Source: Myxococcota bacterium
GTDB lineage: Bacteria > Myxococcota_A > Polyangia > Polyangiales > Houyiibacteriaceae
Direction: 5' to 3'
NCBI GenBank assembly: GCA_028284955.1
Contig: JANQQS010000152.1
Span: forward strand, 1-53,894
DNA: 53,894 nt
The translations under genes and the position numbers were made by a program. Each line of letters begins with the position of its first letter. Positions within the stretch are counted from its first letter, which is position 1. The notes below the pieces were generated by a model. That model was not told the DNA's origin. It worked only from the letters and a program-made list of their open reading frames with translations, and searched no databases. Shown here one piece after another: positions 35,004 through 44,537 of the stretch.

Positions 35004-36343
35004 TGATCACGTGCGTAATCATCTCGCTGGAACGACCCTTGGATGCTTCCGGAGCCAACCATGGCATCGTTTCGGGCGGGATTGCGCGGCTGGTCGAAAA
35101 TGAACTCAAAGCGTTGGAGACCGCAGATGTGAAGTCCGCGGGCGTGCGCGTTGCGCTAGTCGCCCCGCTTGTTCGAGACGGTGTGCTTCTACGCAGCTCT
35201 TCGGAAACAAGCGCAAGAAGCGTGATGTCGTTTTGTACCGGCGTCTTGTACGAAGAAACTCATCGCGCGGAAGTGGTTCGAAACGTTCGTTACAGCCTCG
35301 ATAGTCTCTTTGCTCGGTATGCATCTGAGCCCTTCGTGCTGTATTGTCACGGTTTCAAGACGCTCGACGTTGTGCATGCTGCTTTACGTGCCGCTCGTCT
35401 GTGTTCGAAGCCAACGCTCGTCGTGAGGCCGCATATCGTAGCGTTGGACGCGATAGAAGAAGAAAGTGACGATGCCGAAGCCAACTATCGCCGATTGCAC
35501 TACCTTGAAGCCAAGCATATTCGTACGTCCCACGTGGTTACGAATACGTACGCCGAACGTCGACGGTATTTGAGCGCGTTTCCTGATCTTCTTTCCGATC
35601 AAGTCCATGTCATTTCTCCGGCCGTCGAGAACCCGCGGTCAACGGCGACAATTCTCGGACGCGAACAGCGGCGACGCGAGCGTAAGCATGTGGTGTTGGG
35701 CATGTTTGGAAGACTCCACGATTCGCAAAAACAGATCCATGTCGCTATCGAATCGTGGGCGCAGCTAAGACGGTGCGCACCCGAAATACGCTGGACATTT
35801 CTCGGTGCCGGCGGGGCGTTACGAGTTTCCGAGCAATCGATCGCAGTCGTCGAAACAAGGCTGACAGAGGGCAGAGAGTCTTCAACGCGGACGGGCCAAC
35901 TGTCGTACATCAGGGGTGTGGCTCGTTCGCTAGTCGAGCGCTTTTCACCAGCGGAGCGTCGCGATTTTGTCTTGATGTCGCCGCAATCGGCGGATCATTT
36001 TTTTTCGTTGATTGATATACATGTGTGTGTCTCGTCCCACGAAACGTTTCACTACGCGACCGCGGAAGCGTTGGCGCGGGGCGTGCCCACCGTGTTGCCG
36101 CGAATTCCTGCCCTTGTTGAGTTGTACAAAGAGTTCGAGGATATGTCGTTGGTATCTTTTTTTCGTGAGAAAGCCGATTCTCTAGAAATCGCCGATTGCG
36201 TTCGACGGTTTCTAAAGCAGCTGGCTGCAGCGCGTTCTTGCGACACGCGATCGCGTTTAGAGAGTGCTTCGTTTTGGCAGGACCGCTCCCCGGCGTCTGT
36301 TGGAAAAAGTCTTCTGAACTGCATTGTGAGGGTCGCGCTCTGA
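35003..36343 (+). CDS. Glycosyltransferase (GT4/GT1-type)
   Basis: 446 residues. The C-terminal half shows the GT-B nucleotide-sugar-binding part: VVLGMFGRLHDSQKQIHVAI, WTFLGAGGAL, DIHVCVSSHETFHYATAEAL followed by ARGVPTVLPRIPALVELYK, matching the EX7E-like region where Glu/His contact the donor. The N-terminal half (GIVSGGIARLVENELKAL, LVVRPHIVALD) looks like the acceptor-binding Rossmann domain. No signal or membrane helix. It is translationally coupled to the preceding gene through TGATG. The acceptor is unknown; a lipid made by the upstream synthases is a possible candidate. Sequence in this gene is richer in A/T than the flanking genes by eye. Confidence 0.82.
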   Translation: MITCVIISLERPLDASGANHGIVSGGIARLVENELKALETADVKSAGVRVALVAPLVRDGVLLRSSSETSARSVMSFCTGVLYEETHRAEVVRNVRYSLDSLFARYASEPFVLYCHGFKTLDVVHAALRAARLCSKPTLVVRPHIVALDAIEEESDDAEANYRRLHYLEAKHIRTSHVVTNTYAERRRYLSAFPDLLSDQVHVISPAVENPRSTATILGREQRRRERKHVVLGMFGRLHDSQKQIHVAIESWAQLRRCAPEIRWTFLGAGGALRVSEQSIAVVETRLTEGRESSTRTGQLSYIRGVARSLVERFSPAERRDFVLMSPQSADHFFSLIDIHVCVSSHETFHYATAEALARGVPTVLPRIPALVELYKEFEDMSLVSFFREKADSLEIADCVRRFLKQLAAARSCDTRSRLESASFWQDRSPASVGKSLLNCIVRVAL

Positions 36344-36353
36344 GGGCTCGTCT

Positions 36354-37055
36354 ATGAGTTTTTACCCTTTTTTCGATGGTTCGGGTTGGTCGGTGGAAGA
36401 GAAGACGGCGTACCCAGATCTCCTCGAGGTTCTGACTCGATCGAAACTCGAACGAATTCTGGATGTTGGTTGTGGAAACGGATTGTTTTCCCGCGCAATG
36501 GCTGCTCGTACGGGAGCAACGATCGTTGGAACCGATCGTTGCGCAGACGCTTTGGGCCAATGTTCGGCACATGCTACTGACGACGTTTCGTTCGTCGACC
36601 CTAGTGCAGTGGGATCACAGGAGCCCTTCGATGCTGCTGTGTTCTCGTATGTAGATTGCACCCAGCGGTCTGCTGAGGACCGAAGGTCGCTGCTGCGGTC
36701 CACGCTTTCATGTCTCCGTCCGGGGTCGATTGTTGCGATCTTGAACCCCAATTACCCAGACGTCATTGGAGTTGACTTCAAAAGTTTTTTGGCGCAGTGG
36801 GCGGAGCCGGGGTCGGATATCTACGACGGCCGTGCGGTAAGCAATCGGCTTACCGATAGTCTCGGGCAGACAGGGATTGTCCAAGATTTCGCGTGGTCGT
36901 CCGCTGGTACCTGTCGGCTTCTCGAAGAGCTTGGCTGCCGGGTAACCATCACGAGGTTGACACCGGCTTGTTCTGGCGTTTCGGTGCGTACTGGTGCGAC
37001 GGTCAGCGTCTCTGCTGCATATATTGTCGTTGGGGCTATCGATCCATCTTCGTAG
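36354..37055 (+). CDS. SAM-dependent methyltransferase, class I
   Basis: 233 residues: ILDVGCGNGLFSRAMAART (motif I), IVGTDRCADAL (motif II), FDAAVFSYVDCT (motif IV), LRPGSIVAILNPNYPDVI. The ribosome site is GAGGGCTCGT before ATG 36354, and the gene lies 10 bp after the glycosyltransferase, so it is the last gene of the same run. The C-terminal half (about 150-233) has no recognised substrate-binding domain. It probably methylates a product of the cluster; the position is unknown. Confidence 0.85.
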   Translation: MSFYPFFDGSGWSVEEKTAYPDLLEVLTRSKLERILDVGCGNGLFSRAMAARTGATIVGTDRCADALGQCSAHATDDVSFVDPSAVGSQEPFDAAVFSYVDCTQRSAEDRRSLLRSTLSCLRPGSIVAILNPNYPDVIGVDFKSFLAQWAEPGSDIYDGRAVSNRLTDSLGQTGIVQDFAWSSAGTCRLLEELGCRVTITRLTPACSGVSVRTGATVSVSAAYIVVGAIDPSS

Positions 37056-37070
37056 CTGAAGGACAGCGGT

Positions 37071-37733
37071 CTACCAGGGGAGAGATTCGCCGTTTGCATG
37101 CACAAACGAGCCGCTCGTCTCGCTTGTGAGTTCGTCGAACCGGGCGATCAGCATGGCGGCGGATTCTTGGGCGTCGAGGTTGCCGTTGCCGCCGGTCATA
37201 TCCGTACGCACGTAGCCCGGGTGAAGCAGAACGACCGAGATCTTTTGCGGTGCCAAGTCGTGAGCGAGCGATTTACCGGCGGCGTTTACCGCGGCTTTGC
37301 TCATGCGATAGCCGTAGGCTCCGCCCGACGTATTGTCGGCGATCGACCCCATGCGGCTCGTCAACATACCGAACTTGCCGCCAGGACGAATCAGATGTCG
37401 AAGCGTCGCGGCAACCTGCAGCGGGCCCAGGGCGTTGATTTCGAATTGGCGCTTGATCGATTCGGGGTTCAGATCGTCCAACGAAGTTCGCTCGAGAATG
37501 CCTGCCACCACGAGCACCGCGTCAATGTTCGTGCCTTCGAGACGGCTCGCGAGTTGGCGAAGGGAATCGAGGCTGGCGATATCCACGCCCGTCTCGGTTT
37601 GCACCCCGAGGCCGTCGAGGCTCGGGGAACTTTGGCGGCACGTCGCAATGACCTTATCTCCTCGCTCGTGGAGCAGCCGCGCAAGTTCCAAGCCGATGCC
37701 GCGATTGGCGCCTAGGACCAAAAAAGTGCTCAT
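37071..37733 (-). CDS. Short-chain dehydrogenase/reductase (CsgA-like)
   Basis: 220-residue SDR. NAD(P) motif LVLGANRGIGLELARLL, catalytic Tyr and Lys in YGYRMSKAAVNAAGKSL, Ser in SRMGSIAD, and LLHPGYVRTDMTG. The size and the C-terminal PGYVRTDM...G pattern match the CsgA/C-factor-like SDR subgroup, common in myxobacteria; in Myxococcus CsgA is linked to development, but here orthology is not shown. It faces the methyltransferase gene (convergent, 15 bp) and shares strand with the next genes upstream, with a gap of 95 bp. Confidence 0.85.
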   Translation of the reverse strand: MSTFLVLGANRGIGLELARLLHERGDKVIATCRQSSPSLDGLGVQTETGVDIASLDSLRQLASRLEGTNIDAVLVVAGILERTSLDDLNPESIKRQFEINALGPLQVAATLRHLIRPGGKFGMLTSRMGSIADNTSGGAYGYRMSKAAVNAAGKSLAHDLAPQKISVVLLHPGYVRTDMTGGNGNLDAQESAAMLIARFDELTSETSGSFVHANGESLPW

Positions 37734-37828
37734 GGCTCAGTGGATAGCGCAAACCCGACGCTGAGAAAACCATCACATGAATGACGCAATTTCAGCATGA
37801 ACGACACTTAAATAGTATGAATATGCGG

Positions 37829-38446
37829 CTACTTCGAACGCTTGCCGCGGCTCAGTTCCGGCAAATCCATGTCCGTGATGGTTCGCGCGGCGTTCATTTC
37901 GGCGACTCCGCCCGACACGATGAACGCCATGAACTGTGCGCCGTCGGCGTCGATGGTGCGTACACGCTCTTTGGGTACGACCACCAAGTTGCCGGCGAAG
38001 TTGTAGGATTGCGGCAGATAGACGGCCATATGTCCCGTGAGCTGAGAATCGGCAAAAGACTCACAGGTGACAAACCCAAGCACCTTGATGCCGTTTTCTG
38101 GCATCAGATCGACCAGCACGGGCTTATTGAACGTTCGCTTGTCGCCCACAAAAGCATTCAGCAGATCTTTGAGCGATGCGTACACTAGTTTGACCACTGG
38201 GAGACGGCATACCGCTTTCTCGATGGCGCCGAAAATCGTTTGGCCAATGCGCGCGCTCGCGCCAAACCCAACCGCGGTGATCAACCCCAAAGTGAGCACC
38301 AGGCCGACCCCTGGCGTGCGAAAATGGAGCCAACCATCCAGCGTCGACACCACGAACCAAACCACCCATAGAGTGACCAAAATGGGCACCAATACCAGCA
38401 GCCCCTTGGCAAAACTCTTCGCCAACGTATTCATCAACTCAGACAT
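37829..38446 (-). CDS. DUF502 membrane protein
   Basis: 205 residues. Two N-terminal hydrophobic helices (GLLVLVPILVTLWVVWFVV and GVGLVLTLGLITAVGFGASA) and a soluble C-terminal domain with GFVTCESFA, VYLPQSYNFAGNLVVVPKE and AFIVSGGV. This is the usual architecture of DUF502, a family of inner-membrane proteins of unknown function. It sits 36 bp downstream of the AgmX/GltJ-like gene on the same strand, suggesting a shared transcript. Confidence 0.88.
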   Translation of the reverse strand: MSELMNTLAKSFAKGLLVLVPILVTLWVVWFVVSTLDGWLHFRTPGVGLVLTLGLITAVGFGASARIGQTIFGAIEKAVCRLPVVKLVYASLKDLLNAFVGDKRTFNKPVLVDLMPENGIKVLGFVTCESFADSQLTGHMAVYLPQSYNFAGNLVVVPKERVRTIDADGAQFMAFIVSGGVAEMNAARTITDMDLPELSRGKRSK

Positions 38447-38482
38447 ACGCTGTATCTCGACTCTACAGTCTGAGGGTTCTGC

Positions 38483-40210
38483 TTACAGGCGGTAGGGGAA
38501 ATTGACGGGAAAACTAGCCCGCTTGAACTTCGGAACGCGCGCGCTTCGAACGGCCCGCGTGACGCACTTGGCAACCGGGGTGCCGGCAAACTGACCGGTG
38601 ACCCGGGCGGAGCGAACCCTCCCCGTGCTGCCGGCGAAGGTAATGGCGGTTTTCGCAACCCCGTGCTGCCCCCCGCCGCATGCGCGGACGCGTCCCGATA
38701 CGCTTTGCAGCGCGCTCAATACCGCCGAGCGAGGAGGCGTTTCGGGCAAGTTTGCGTTCGAGGCGGATGACGACGACATGCGCGATGGCTTTTTGCTCCC
38801 GCCCAATGCGGCTGCGAGCAGGTCGTCGATATTGCCATTGCGTTCCCGCATTGCGGGGGGCTCAGACGCCTCTTGCTTGGGGGTGGGCGCCGAGGACGAA
38901 GCGCGAGAAGATTTCTCGGATCGACTTCCGCTTCGTCGCGAAGGCTTGGATGAAGAGCTGGGCTTAGACGCCGACGGGCGGCTTGGTTTTGCTTCGTCGG
39001 TCGTGCTGGGCTTGGGCGGCGCAGCTTCGGTCGGGTTTGCGTTCGCCCCCGGCTGCGCTGCGGAGGGCTGCGCGGGCTCCTGGGTCGGGCTGATCGCCGT
39101 TGTCCCAGCAGCTGAGGCGACCGGCTCGGGATCTTTCATGAGCACCACAATCACCACCGCAATCAGCGCGAGCAGCAACACCCCAGTGACGGATCCGAGA
39201 ATGATCAGTTGGCGATTGTTCTTCTCTGGCTCCGCGACAGGAGGCGCCAGCATGGGCGCGCCCAGCGAGGACCCGAGCGAACCACCAGAGCCGCCAATGG
39301 CCAGTAAGTCGTCTACGTTTTGGCTAGACGTTTGCGACGTCGAGGTCGCACTGGCGAGCGCGCGAATATCGATCAACCCTGACCCTTCGCCAGCTGCGTG
39401 CCCGGCGGGGGCGGCTTCTTGAGGAGCCGGCGTGGATGCGGCTGCGGCCGGCGCAGATGGTCCAGACGCCAAGGCTTGCAGATTTGACAGTGAGAAGAGA
39501 ACCGAGTTCTCGTTGCGCTGGCCGGTCATCGACGAACCGGGGCCGACCTCGCCAACGCGGGGCGAAGGAGCGGGGGATGCCACGATGTCTCCGGTACCAG
39601 ACCCTGCAAACGGGCTCGACGCGGTAGACTGGGCGAACAAATCGGCGCCCGCATCTTCGCGAACTCGCTGCGCTTCTCCAGTGGCGGTATTTCCAAATGC
39701 TGCGCTGCCGTTGGCGGCACTCGAGGCTGCGGCTCCGGCTGCCGCGCCGCCGCCTGCGGCCCCGGCTGCTGCGGCCGCGAATGGATCGGCTCCCATGGAT
39801 GCGGCCGACGAAGCCTCAGCGGCAGGCGGACGGCTGGGCGTTCTTGCGCCACCGTTTTGCTGCCCGGAAAGCTCGGACACTTCGCGCGCCGGTTTCCAGC
39901 CGTCAAAACCTTCCCGCCAGATGTATGCGTCCCAGTCGATGGTGCCGTCCCCGAGCATCTGACTGACGCGATCGAGGGTGAGCGGACCCTGTTGCTCACC
40001 GTCCACAACGACATGCCAAACCGCATCGGGAGCGGCGGCTGTGGCTTCCGATGCGCCGCCCGCTTGTGTGGCGTTGGTTCCGGAAGCTTGGTTGCCGCGA
40101 ACCACAATGACCGATGCACATTTCTTACATCGAATCTTGAAGACCTTGCCGGCGACTTTTTCGTCGGCGATGGAGTACTTGGCTGAACAGTTGTCGCAGA
40201 CGATCTTCAT
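38483..40210 (-). CDS. AgmX/GltJ-like zinc-ribbon/GYF protein
   Basis: 575 residues. N-terminal MJ0042-type zinc ribbon (C5xxC8, C28xxC31), GYF-like domain about 62-115 (WHVVVDGEQQGPLTLDRVSQ), a long Ala/Pro/Ser-rich low-complexity region, one membrane helix about 330-360 (LIILGSVTGVLLLALIAVVI), a Lys/Ser-rich periplasmic linker and a C-terminal TonB-like domain (VRACGGGQHGVAKTAITFAG, FKRASFPVNFPYRL). This order (cytosolic Zn ribbon and GYF, TM, periplasmic TonB-like end) is that of AgmX/GltJ of the gliding-motility machinery, which spans from cytosol to envelope. Related proteins occur in non-motile myxobacteria, so the role here is inferred. Five other glt/agl genes are not in the window. 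Confidence 0.83.
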   Translation of the reverse strand: MKIVCDNCSAKYSIADEKVAGKVFKIRCKKCASVIVVRGNQASGTNATQAGGASEATAAAPDAVWHVVVDGEQQGPLTLDRVSQMLGDGTIDWDAYIWREGFDGWKPAREVSELSGQQNGGARTPSRPPAAEASSAASMGADPFAAAAAGAAGGGAAAGAAASSAANGSAAFGNTATGEAQRVREDAGADLFAQSTASSPFAGSGTGDIVASPAPSPRVGEVGPGSSMTGQRNENSVLFSLSNLQALASGPSAPAAAASTPAPQEAAPAGHAAGEGSGLIDIRALASATSTSQTSSQNVDDLLAIGGSGGSLGSSLGAPMLAPPVAEPEKNNRQLIILGSVTGVLLLALIAVVIVVLMKDPEPVASAAGTTAISPTQEPAQPSAAQPGANANPTEAAPPKPSTTDEAKPSRPSASKPSSSSKPSRRSGSRSEKSSRASSSAPTPKQEASEPPAMRERNGNIDDLLAAALGGSKKPSRMSSSSASNANLPETPPRSAVLSALQSVSGRVRACGGGQHGVAKTAITFAGSTGRVRSARVTGQFAGTPVAKCVTRAVRSARVPKFKRASFPVNFPYRL

Positions 40211-40446
40211 AGTTTGAGCGTCCTGAGCTTCCGGGGCGGGAGGTTGATGTGGGAGATCATGGCGTACATCGGGCGAGATTGGAGAAAACCGGCACGGTCA
40301 TCATAACTTTGGGGCGTCCGCGCGATCAAGAATCGCTCGGACGCACGTGGGCGAGATGTTCCGAAATGAGCCCACGTTACTCATTTCGACACCGAAGCGG
40401 GGATATTCTTGGGTTTCCGAGCGCGGATACGTTTGTATCTAACCGG
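40211..40446. promoter_or_regulatory. Structured leader upstream of the AgmX/GltJ-like gene
   Basis: Contains three inverted repeats: GCGTCCG/CGGACGC, ACGTGGGC/GCCCACGT (40345-40352/40370-40377) and GAAATGAG/CTCATTTC (40363-40370/40380-40387), the last two interleaved. They may end transcription from the upstream zinc-ribbon gene or control the AgmX/GltJ-like gene on the minus strand. None has a T-run. Confidence 0.4.
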
Positions 40447-41838
40447 CTAGCTCTTCGTGACAAGGGTGGATCCATCATGGGGGCAAAATGCAACACTCGA
40501 ATCGAAGGTTCGCCCGCACATCGGGCATAGCTTATGTTCGGCGCTTTTTGAGGAGGCCGCGGTCGCCATAAAGGAATGGTATTCGACGAGTTCCGCACCG
40601 TCGTGGGGGCAGTATTCGGCGTCGGAAGGGTAGCTGCGGCGGCATACGGGACAGATTCGGGGGGCGCGGGTTTCGTCCGAGGAGGATGACCCCTCGAGCG
40701 GGGCGAAACCCGGTTGGGGACGGGTGGAACCGCTTCCTGAATGCGCCCGGGCAGCGCCCGCCAACGCGGTGTTTCGCGTGCGTCTGCGCAAGAGGAACAC
40801 GAACGCGAACCCAAGCGCGAAAAGTCCCGCCGCGGAAGCCAATGCTCGCGTTCGAAAGCCTCGTGCGCCGATGGTTTTGGCGACGATTCCCGATGCGCCA
40901 TGCGATTCTGCGTCGGCCGATGGGTTTTGCTGGAGCCGGCGAGCCCGGTGTCGCTGTGCGGTGATTCCGGACAGATCGAGGCTGCGTACCGTAATGGTTG
41001 CGCGTGCTTCCAGGGCTCCGCTTTTCACTGTCACTTCAAACTCGCCCTCGGAGTCTGCCGCGGTTTTGCCCGCTCGAAAGCAGGTTCCTTCGAGCTCCCC
41101 TTTCAGTGACGGTGGATGCTTCACGGACAGGCTCAGCGGGGCCTTCGAAATGCGGCACCGATTCGCATCGAACACACGCGGCCGCAGACAGACCTTCTCC
41201 CCAGGCTCGATCTCTGCTTCAGTGCGCGCCAATCGAAGCACCGTTGGCGCTCCGGGAACACATGATTCTGCGGCGCGCGTGGTTTCCTTCGGTTTCGCGG
41301 TTCCAGACCGGGTGATCGTGCGGTTTGCCCGCCGCGTCGCGATGCAGCGTGATTCGTTCAGTCGCCAGTCGTATTTGGTAAGCTCCGCAAATGCGAGTCG
41401 CTCAGACGTATTTCCGGTGAGGGTGTAATGGCCTTCTTCGGGATGAGCGTGGCTCTTCGGGGTTCGGCAGACCGTGACCCAGCGGCTCGGTTCTGAGGAG
41501 TGAGAGACGCGCCGGAGCCCTCGGGTTTGGCTCCAGCAACCGTCGGTCTGTCCTCGGATCGCCCCACGAAAATCGAGCTCCTTGCCGCGCGTGGCAATTC
41601 GGACCGGTCCCCCGGGCTCGGAGTGGGCGATGGGTCGGGGCCCGCAGTCGGGGCCCCATCGCTCTACGTCGTAGCGAATACGCAGTTCGCTGGCGAGCCA
41701 ATCTGATGACGAGGGAGCCGGAGTCGATGTCGGTTTGGGGGCGGACGCCTGTTTCGTCGGGGCGTCTCCCTGCGCGTTTCCGCGGGTAGGAAGCGCAACG
41801 CTGGCGATCGCCAAAAGCACTGCCGCTCTCGAGGACAC
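40447..41838 (-). CDS. Envelope protein with paired C-terminal zinc ribbons
   Basis: 463 residues. A signal peptide ends near RGNAQG; a periplasmic part of about 300 residues with several cysteines and an Ig-like segment (LEARATITVRSLDLSG) follows; a membrane helix (ALASAAGLFALGFAFVFLL, about 335-355) then leads to a cytosolic tail with two similar zinc ribbons: CPVCRRSYPSDAEYCPHDG and CPMCGRTFDSSVAFCPHDG. This topology, with ribbons inside, is seen in myxobacterial proteins of unknown role. The start is 13 bp after the EtfA stop, so it may be co-transcribed with etfBA, though function is not obviously shared. Confidence 0.8.
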   Translation of the reverse strand: MSSRAAVLLAIASVALPTRGNAQGDAPTKQASAPKPTSTPAPSSSDWLASELRIRYDVERWGPDCGPRPIAHSEPGGPVRIATRGKELDFRGAIRGQTDGCWSQTRGLRRVSHSSEPSRWVTVCRTPKSHAHPEEGHYTLTGNTSERLAFAELTKYDWRLNESRCIATRRANRTITRSGTAKPKETTRAAESCVPGAPTVLRLARTEAEIEPGEKVCLRPRVFDANRCRISKAPLSLSVKHPPSLKGELEGTCFRAGKTAADSEGEFEVTVKSGALEARATITVRSLDLSGITAQRHRARRLQQNPSADAESHGASGIVAKTIGARGFRTRALASAAGLFALGFAFVFLLRRRTRNTALAGAARAHSGSGSTRPQPGFAPLEGSSSSDETRAPRICPVCRRSYPSDAEYCPHDGAELVEYHSFMATAASSKSAEHKLCPMCGRTFDSSVAFCPHDGSTLVTKS

Positions 41839-41851
41839 AGGTGGACTAAAG

Positions 41852-42832
41852 TTAGCCGCTCGCTTTGAGCTTTGTCACCTCTTCCGTCATTTTGGGGACA
41901 GCATCGAAAAGGTCGGCCACCAGGAAGTAGTCAGCGACCTGAGCGATCGGCGCTTCTTTGTCTTTGTTGATGGCGACGATCGTCTTCGACCCTTTCATGC
42001 CGGCGAGGTGTTGGATGGCACCGCTGATGCCGACGGCGACATAGAGCTTGGGAGCGACCACTTTCCCAGTCTGGCCCACCTGCAGGTCTCCGGAGACGTA
42101 TCCTGCGTCGCACGCGGCTCGTGAGGCGCCCATGGCTGCGCCCAGCGCGTCGACGAGCGGTTCGAGCACCGTTGTGAAGTTTTCGGCGCTTTTGAGCGAC
42201 CGACCTCCAGATACCACCACGTCGGCTTCGGTTAGGTCGGGTCGTTCGCTTTTCACGACTTCGTGATGAACGAACTCGATCCGCGCAGCGGTGCCTGACT
42301 CGACGACCGCGACCTCTTCAACCGGGCTTTGGCCGCCTGATGGGGCTGCGGCGTCGAACTCCGTTTGGCGTACCGTGACGACCTGCACCGGAGTGCTGAG
42401 GGTCATCGTGCCAAACACGTTTCCTGCGTACATCGGACGCGTGTAGCGAAGGGTAGACCCCTCCACGACTACGCTCTGAACGTCGGGCGCCACTCCGGCT
42501 CCGATTTTTGCGGCGACCATCGGCAGCAGGTCTTTGCCATACGAGCTGGCGCACGCGGTGCAGACCCCGTAGCCGCCGGATTGGACCACTTGGGCGATCG
42601 TGGGTGCGTAGCGTTCGCCGACGTAGCCCCCCGAGACCTCCGCGACGAGGATTTTTCGTGCACCCATGTCGGCGAGATGGGTGGCGGCTTGTTTGGCGCC
42701 TTCACCGATCACCACGATGTCGAATGCGCCGCCGGTTTGTTCCGCCACTTGCCGAGCGAAGGTCACCGCAGACAGCGTGGTCTTGCGCGCCTCTCCTTGA
42801 AGCAGCTCAGCGACGACGAGGATGTCGGTCAT
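41852..42832 (-). CDS. etfA: Electron transfer flavoprotein subunit alpha
   Basis: 326 residues. The C-terminal FAD-binding signature is intact: [40 protein letters not shown] followed by [20 protein letters not shown]. With EtfB it carries electrons from acyl-CoA and other dehydrogenases to the quinone pool through ETF-quinone oxidoreductase. It lies 51 bp downstream of etfB, the standard order, with the FadR-like regulator gene upstream. Confidence 0.95.
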   Translation of the reverse strand: MTDILVVAELLQGEARKTTLSAVTFARQVAEQTGGAFDIVVIGEGAKQAATHLADMGARKILVAEVSGGYVGERYAPTIAQVVQSGGYGVCTACASSYGKDLLPMVAAKIGAGVAPDVQSVVVEGSTLRYTRPMYAGNVFGTMTLSTPVQVVTVRQTEFDAAAPSGGQSPVEEVAVVESGTAARIEFVHHEVVKSERPDLTEADVVVSGGRSLKSAENFTTVLEPLVDALGAAMGASRAACDAGYVSGDLQVGQTGKVVAPKLYVAVGISGAIQHLAGMKGSKTIVAINKDKEAPIAQVADYFLVADLFDAVPKMTEEVTKLKASG

Positions 42833-42883
42833 GGTCTTATTCTCCTTGAGTTTGCGAAGGTTCGATGGGAGCGCGGCGTTCGA

Positions 42884-43723
42884 TCAGAGGACTCGGGCTT
42901 CTGTCGAGAGCCGCTGGACAAGATCCTCCACCGACTCAACGAACGTGGTGCTTCCGGAGCGCGCGGGCGGGAGGGCGAACGATTCGTAGTGGTGCACGAC
43001 GGTGGTTTCGACCCCAAGGTCGGCGATGGTAAGCTTTTCAATCGGTTTCTTTTTCGCGGCCATGATTCCCTTGAGCGAGGCGTAGCGCCCGGCGTCACTC
43101 TCCGGGTATTTGAAATCGGGCGCGGTGACTCCGTTTTTGATCGCTTCGGGCTGGAGGATGCGGTCCGATGTTGTGATGACCGCGGGCCCGGTGATCTTCA
43201 GCGTTGCCAATCCGGTATCGAGCTCTCGTTCCACAGTCAACGTCTTGCCGCCGTCGGCGGTGGTGATGGTGCTCGCGTAGTTGCAGAGCGGCCACTCCAA
43301 GAGCTCCGCGAGCAGCGTTCCGGCCACGTTGGAATCGCCGTCTACCGTCTGTTTGCCGAGCAGCACCAAATCGGGGCTTTCTTTTTTGACTACCGCCGCC
43401 AAGATCTGCGCGACTGACTGGCTGTCGAGCGCTTCATCTGATCCTTCGACCAACACGCCGCGTTCTGCCCCCATGGCCAAGCCTTGGCGAAGGGTTTGCG
43501 TGGTGTCCTCCGGTCCGATGGATACGACGACCACTTCGCCAACCCGTTTTTTCCCTCCGGCGTCTTCAGTGAGGCGAAGCGCGGCCTCCAGGCTCCACTC
43601 ATCGAAGGGGTTCATTTTCCACTCGAGGCCTTCTGACGTGACGCGGGCGGAGTCGCTCGAGATGTTCACCTTGTTGGCGTTGTCGGGGTCTGCGACCCGC
43701 TTGACTGGAACGACGATCTTCAA
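42884..43723 (-). CDS. etfB: Electron transfer flavoprotein subunit beta
   Basis: 279 residues beginning MKIVVPVKRVADPDNANK. AMP-binding subunit of ETF: VVVVSIGPEDTTQTLRQGLA followed by MGAERGVLVEG, PDLVLLGKQTVDGDSNVAG, and GPAVITTSDRILQPE. It forms the heterodimer with EtfA. Upstream (43724-43873) are two hairpins next to the TetR gene end. A fatty-acid-related regulator beside etfBA suggests control in step with beta-oxidation (inference). Confidence 0.95.
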   Translation of the reverse strand: MKIVVPVKRVADPDNANKVNISSDSARVTSEGLEWKMNPFDEWSLEAALRLTEDAGGKKRVGEVVVVSIGPEDTTQTLRQGLAMGAERGVLVEGSDEALDSQSVAQILAAVVKKESPDLVLLGKQTVDGDSNVAGTLLAELLEWPLCNYASTITTADGGKTLTVERELDTGLATLKITGPAVITTSDRILQPEAIKNGVTAPDFKYPESDAGRYASLKGIMAAKKKPIEKLTIADLGVETTVVHHYESFALPPARSGSTTFVESVEDLVQRLSTEARVL

Positions 43724-43793
43724 GAGTGCCTCCCTAGATTGGAGTTCGGCTGGGTTGATGCCCGGCCAGAATGACCCCGGCCGGACTAACGAT

Positions 43794-43818
43794 GCCCAGC
43801 GATTATCGTTCGCTGGGC
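43794..43818. terminator. Hairpin after the TetR gene
   Basis: Perfect 9-bp stem GCCCAGCGA / TCGCTGGGC, loop TTATCGT, downstream of the minus-strand TetR gene. No long T-run follows; a terminator is likely but not certain. Confidence 0.5.
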
Positions 43819-43836
43819 GTCGGCGTCAAGATTGCT

Positions 43837-43860
43837 TGGCACCACAATTGCCTGGTGCCA
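43837..43860. terminator. Second hairpin after the TetR gene
   Basis: Perfect 8-bp stem TGGCACCA / TGGTGCCA, loop CAATTGCC, 13 bp after the TetR stop. Confidence 0.5.
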
Positions 43861-43873
43861 CAAATATCGTGAG

Positions 43874-44512
43874 CTAGCGGCGCACGAGCCCTTGTAGGTA
43901 GATGCGCGTCGATTCGCGAGCGGCTTTTTTGAGCGCAGCTGGCTCGGCGCCGCCCAGTGCCCAGGTGAGCGCAATTCCGTCAAGCCCGCCCCAAATCATT
44001 CTCGCCGCCAATCGAGGGCTCACGTCATCACGCAGCGAGCCTTGGCTTTGGCCGTCGGCGATCACCTGCGCGATCGCGTCGAGATAGCGAAGAAACAACG
44101 GAGTCGCGTATTGCTTGAGCAAGCGCGAAGATTGGCGAAGGTTGACGGTGACAACTTCGGCCAGGTCGCGTTCCTGTTCGAGTACTCCGAGCTGTATTTC
44201 GACGATGCGCTCGATCCGCTCGGTCGCTTCTCCCGGACTTTGCGCGACTTGTTCCAGCACGCCGATGAGCTGTCCGATACGTTCTTCAAATATCGTGATC
44301 AGGACATCATCTTTGTTTTTGAAATACAGATAGATTGTGCCGTCTGCAACGCCGGCGGTCTTGGCGATCTCGCTGACGCGAGTGGCGTAGAAACCGTGTT
44401 CGGCGAATACACGAATGGCAGCGTTCAAAATACGTTCACGTTTGTCTCCTCTCCCTCTTCGCTGCTTTTTTTTACCGCTCTCCCTTGGACCCGCTTCGTC
44501 CTTGTTGTTCAT
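43874..44512 (-). CDS. TetR-family regulator, FadR-like (Bacillus/Thermus type)
   Basis: 212 residues from ATG 44512. The N-terminal helix-turn-helix is ERILNAAIRVFAEHGFYATR followed by VSEIAKTAGVADGTIYLYFK, and the ligand-binding core (TERIERIVEIQLGVLEQERD, LFLRYLDAIAQVIADG) matches FadR-type repressors that sense long-chain acyl-CoA and control beta-oxidation genes. A consensus-like operator overlaps its promoter region. The adjacent etfBA operon fits the regulon, since FadR-type regulators control acyl-CoA dehydrogenase and ETF genes in other bacteria. Confidence 0.88.
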   Translation of the reverse strand: MNNKDEAGPRESGKKKQRRGRGDKRERILNAAIRVFAEHGFYATRVSEIAKTAGVADGTIYLYFKNKDDVLITIFEERIGQLIGVLEQVAQSPGEATERIERIVEIQLGVLEQERDLAEVVTVNLRQSSRLLKQYATPLFLRYLDAIAQVIADGQSQGSLRDDVSPRLAARMIWGGLDGIALTWALGGAEPAALKKAARESTRIYLQGLVRR

Positions 44513-44537
44513 CTGGCTGTCCCCCCGGAAGCTCAGT

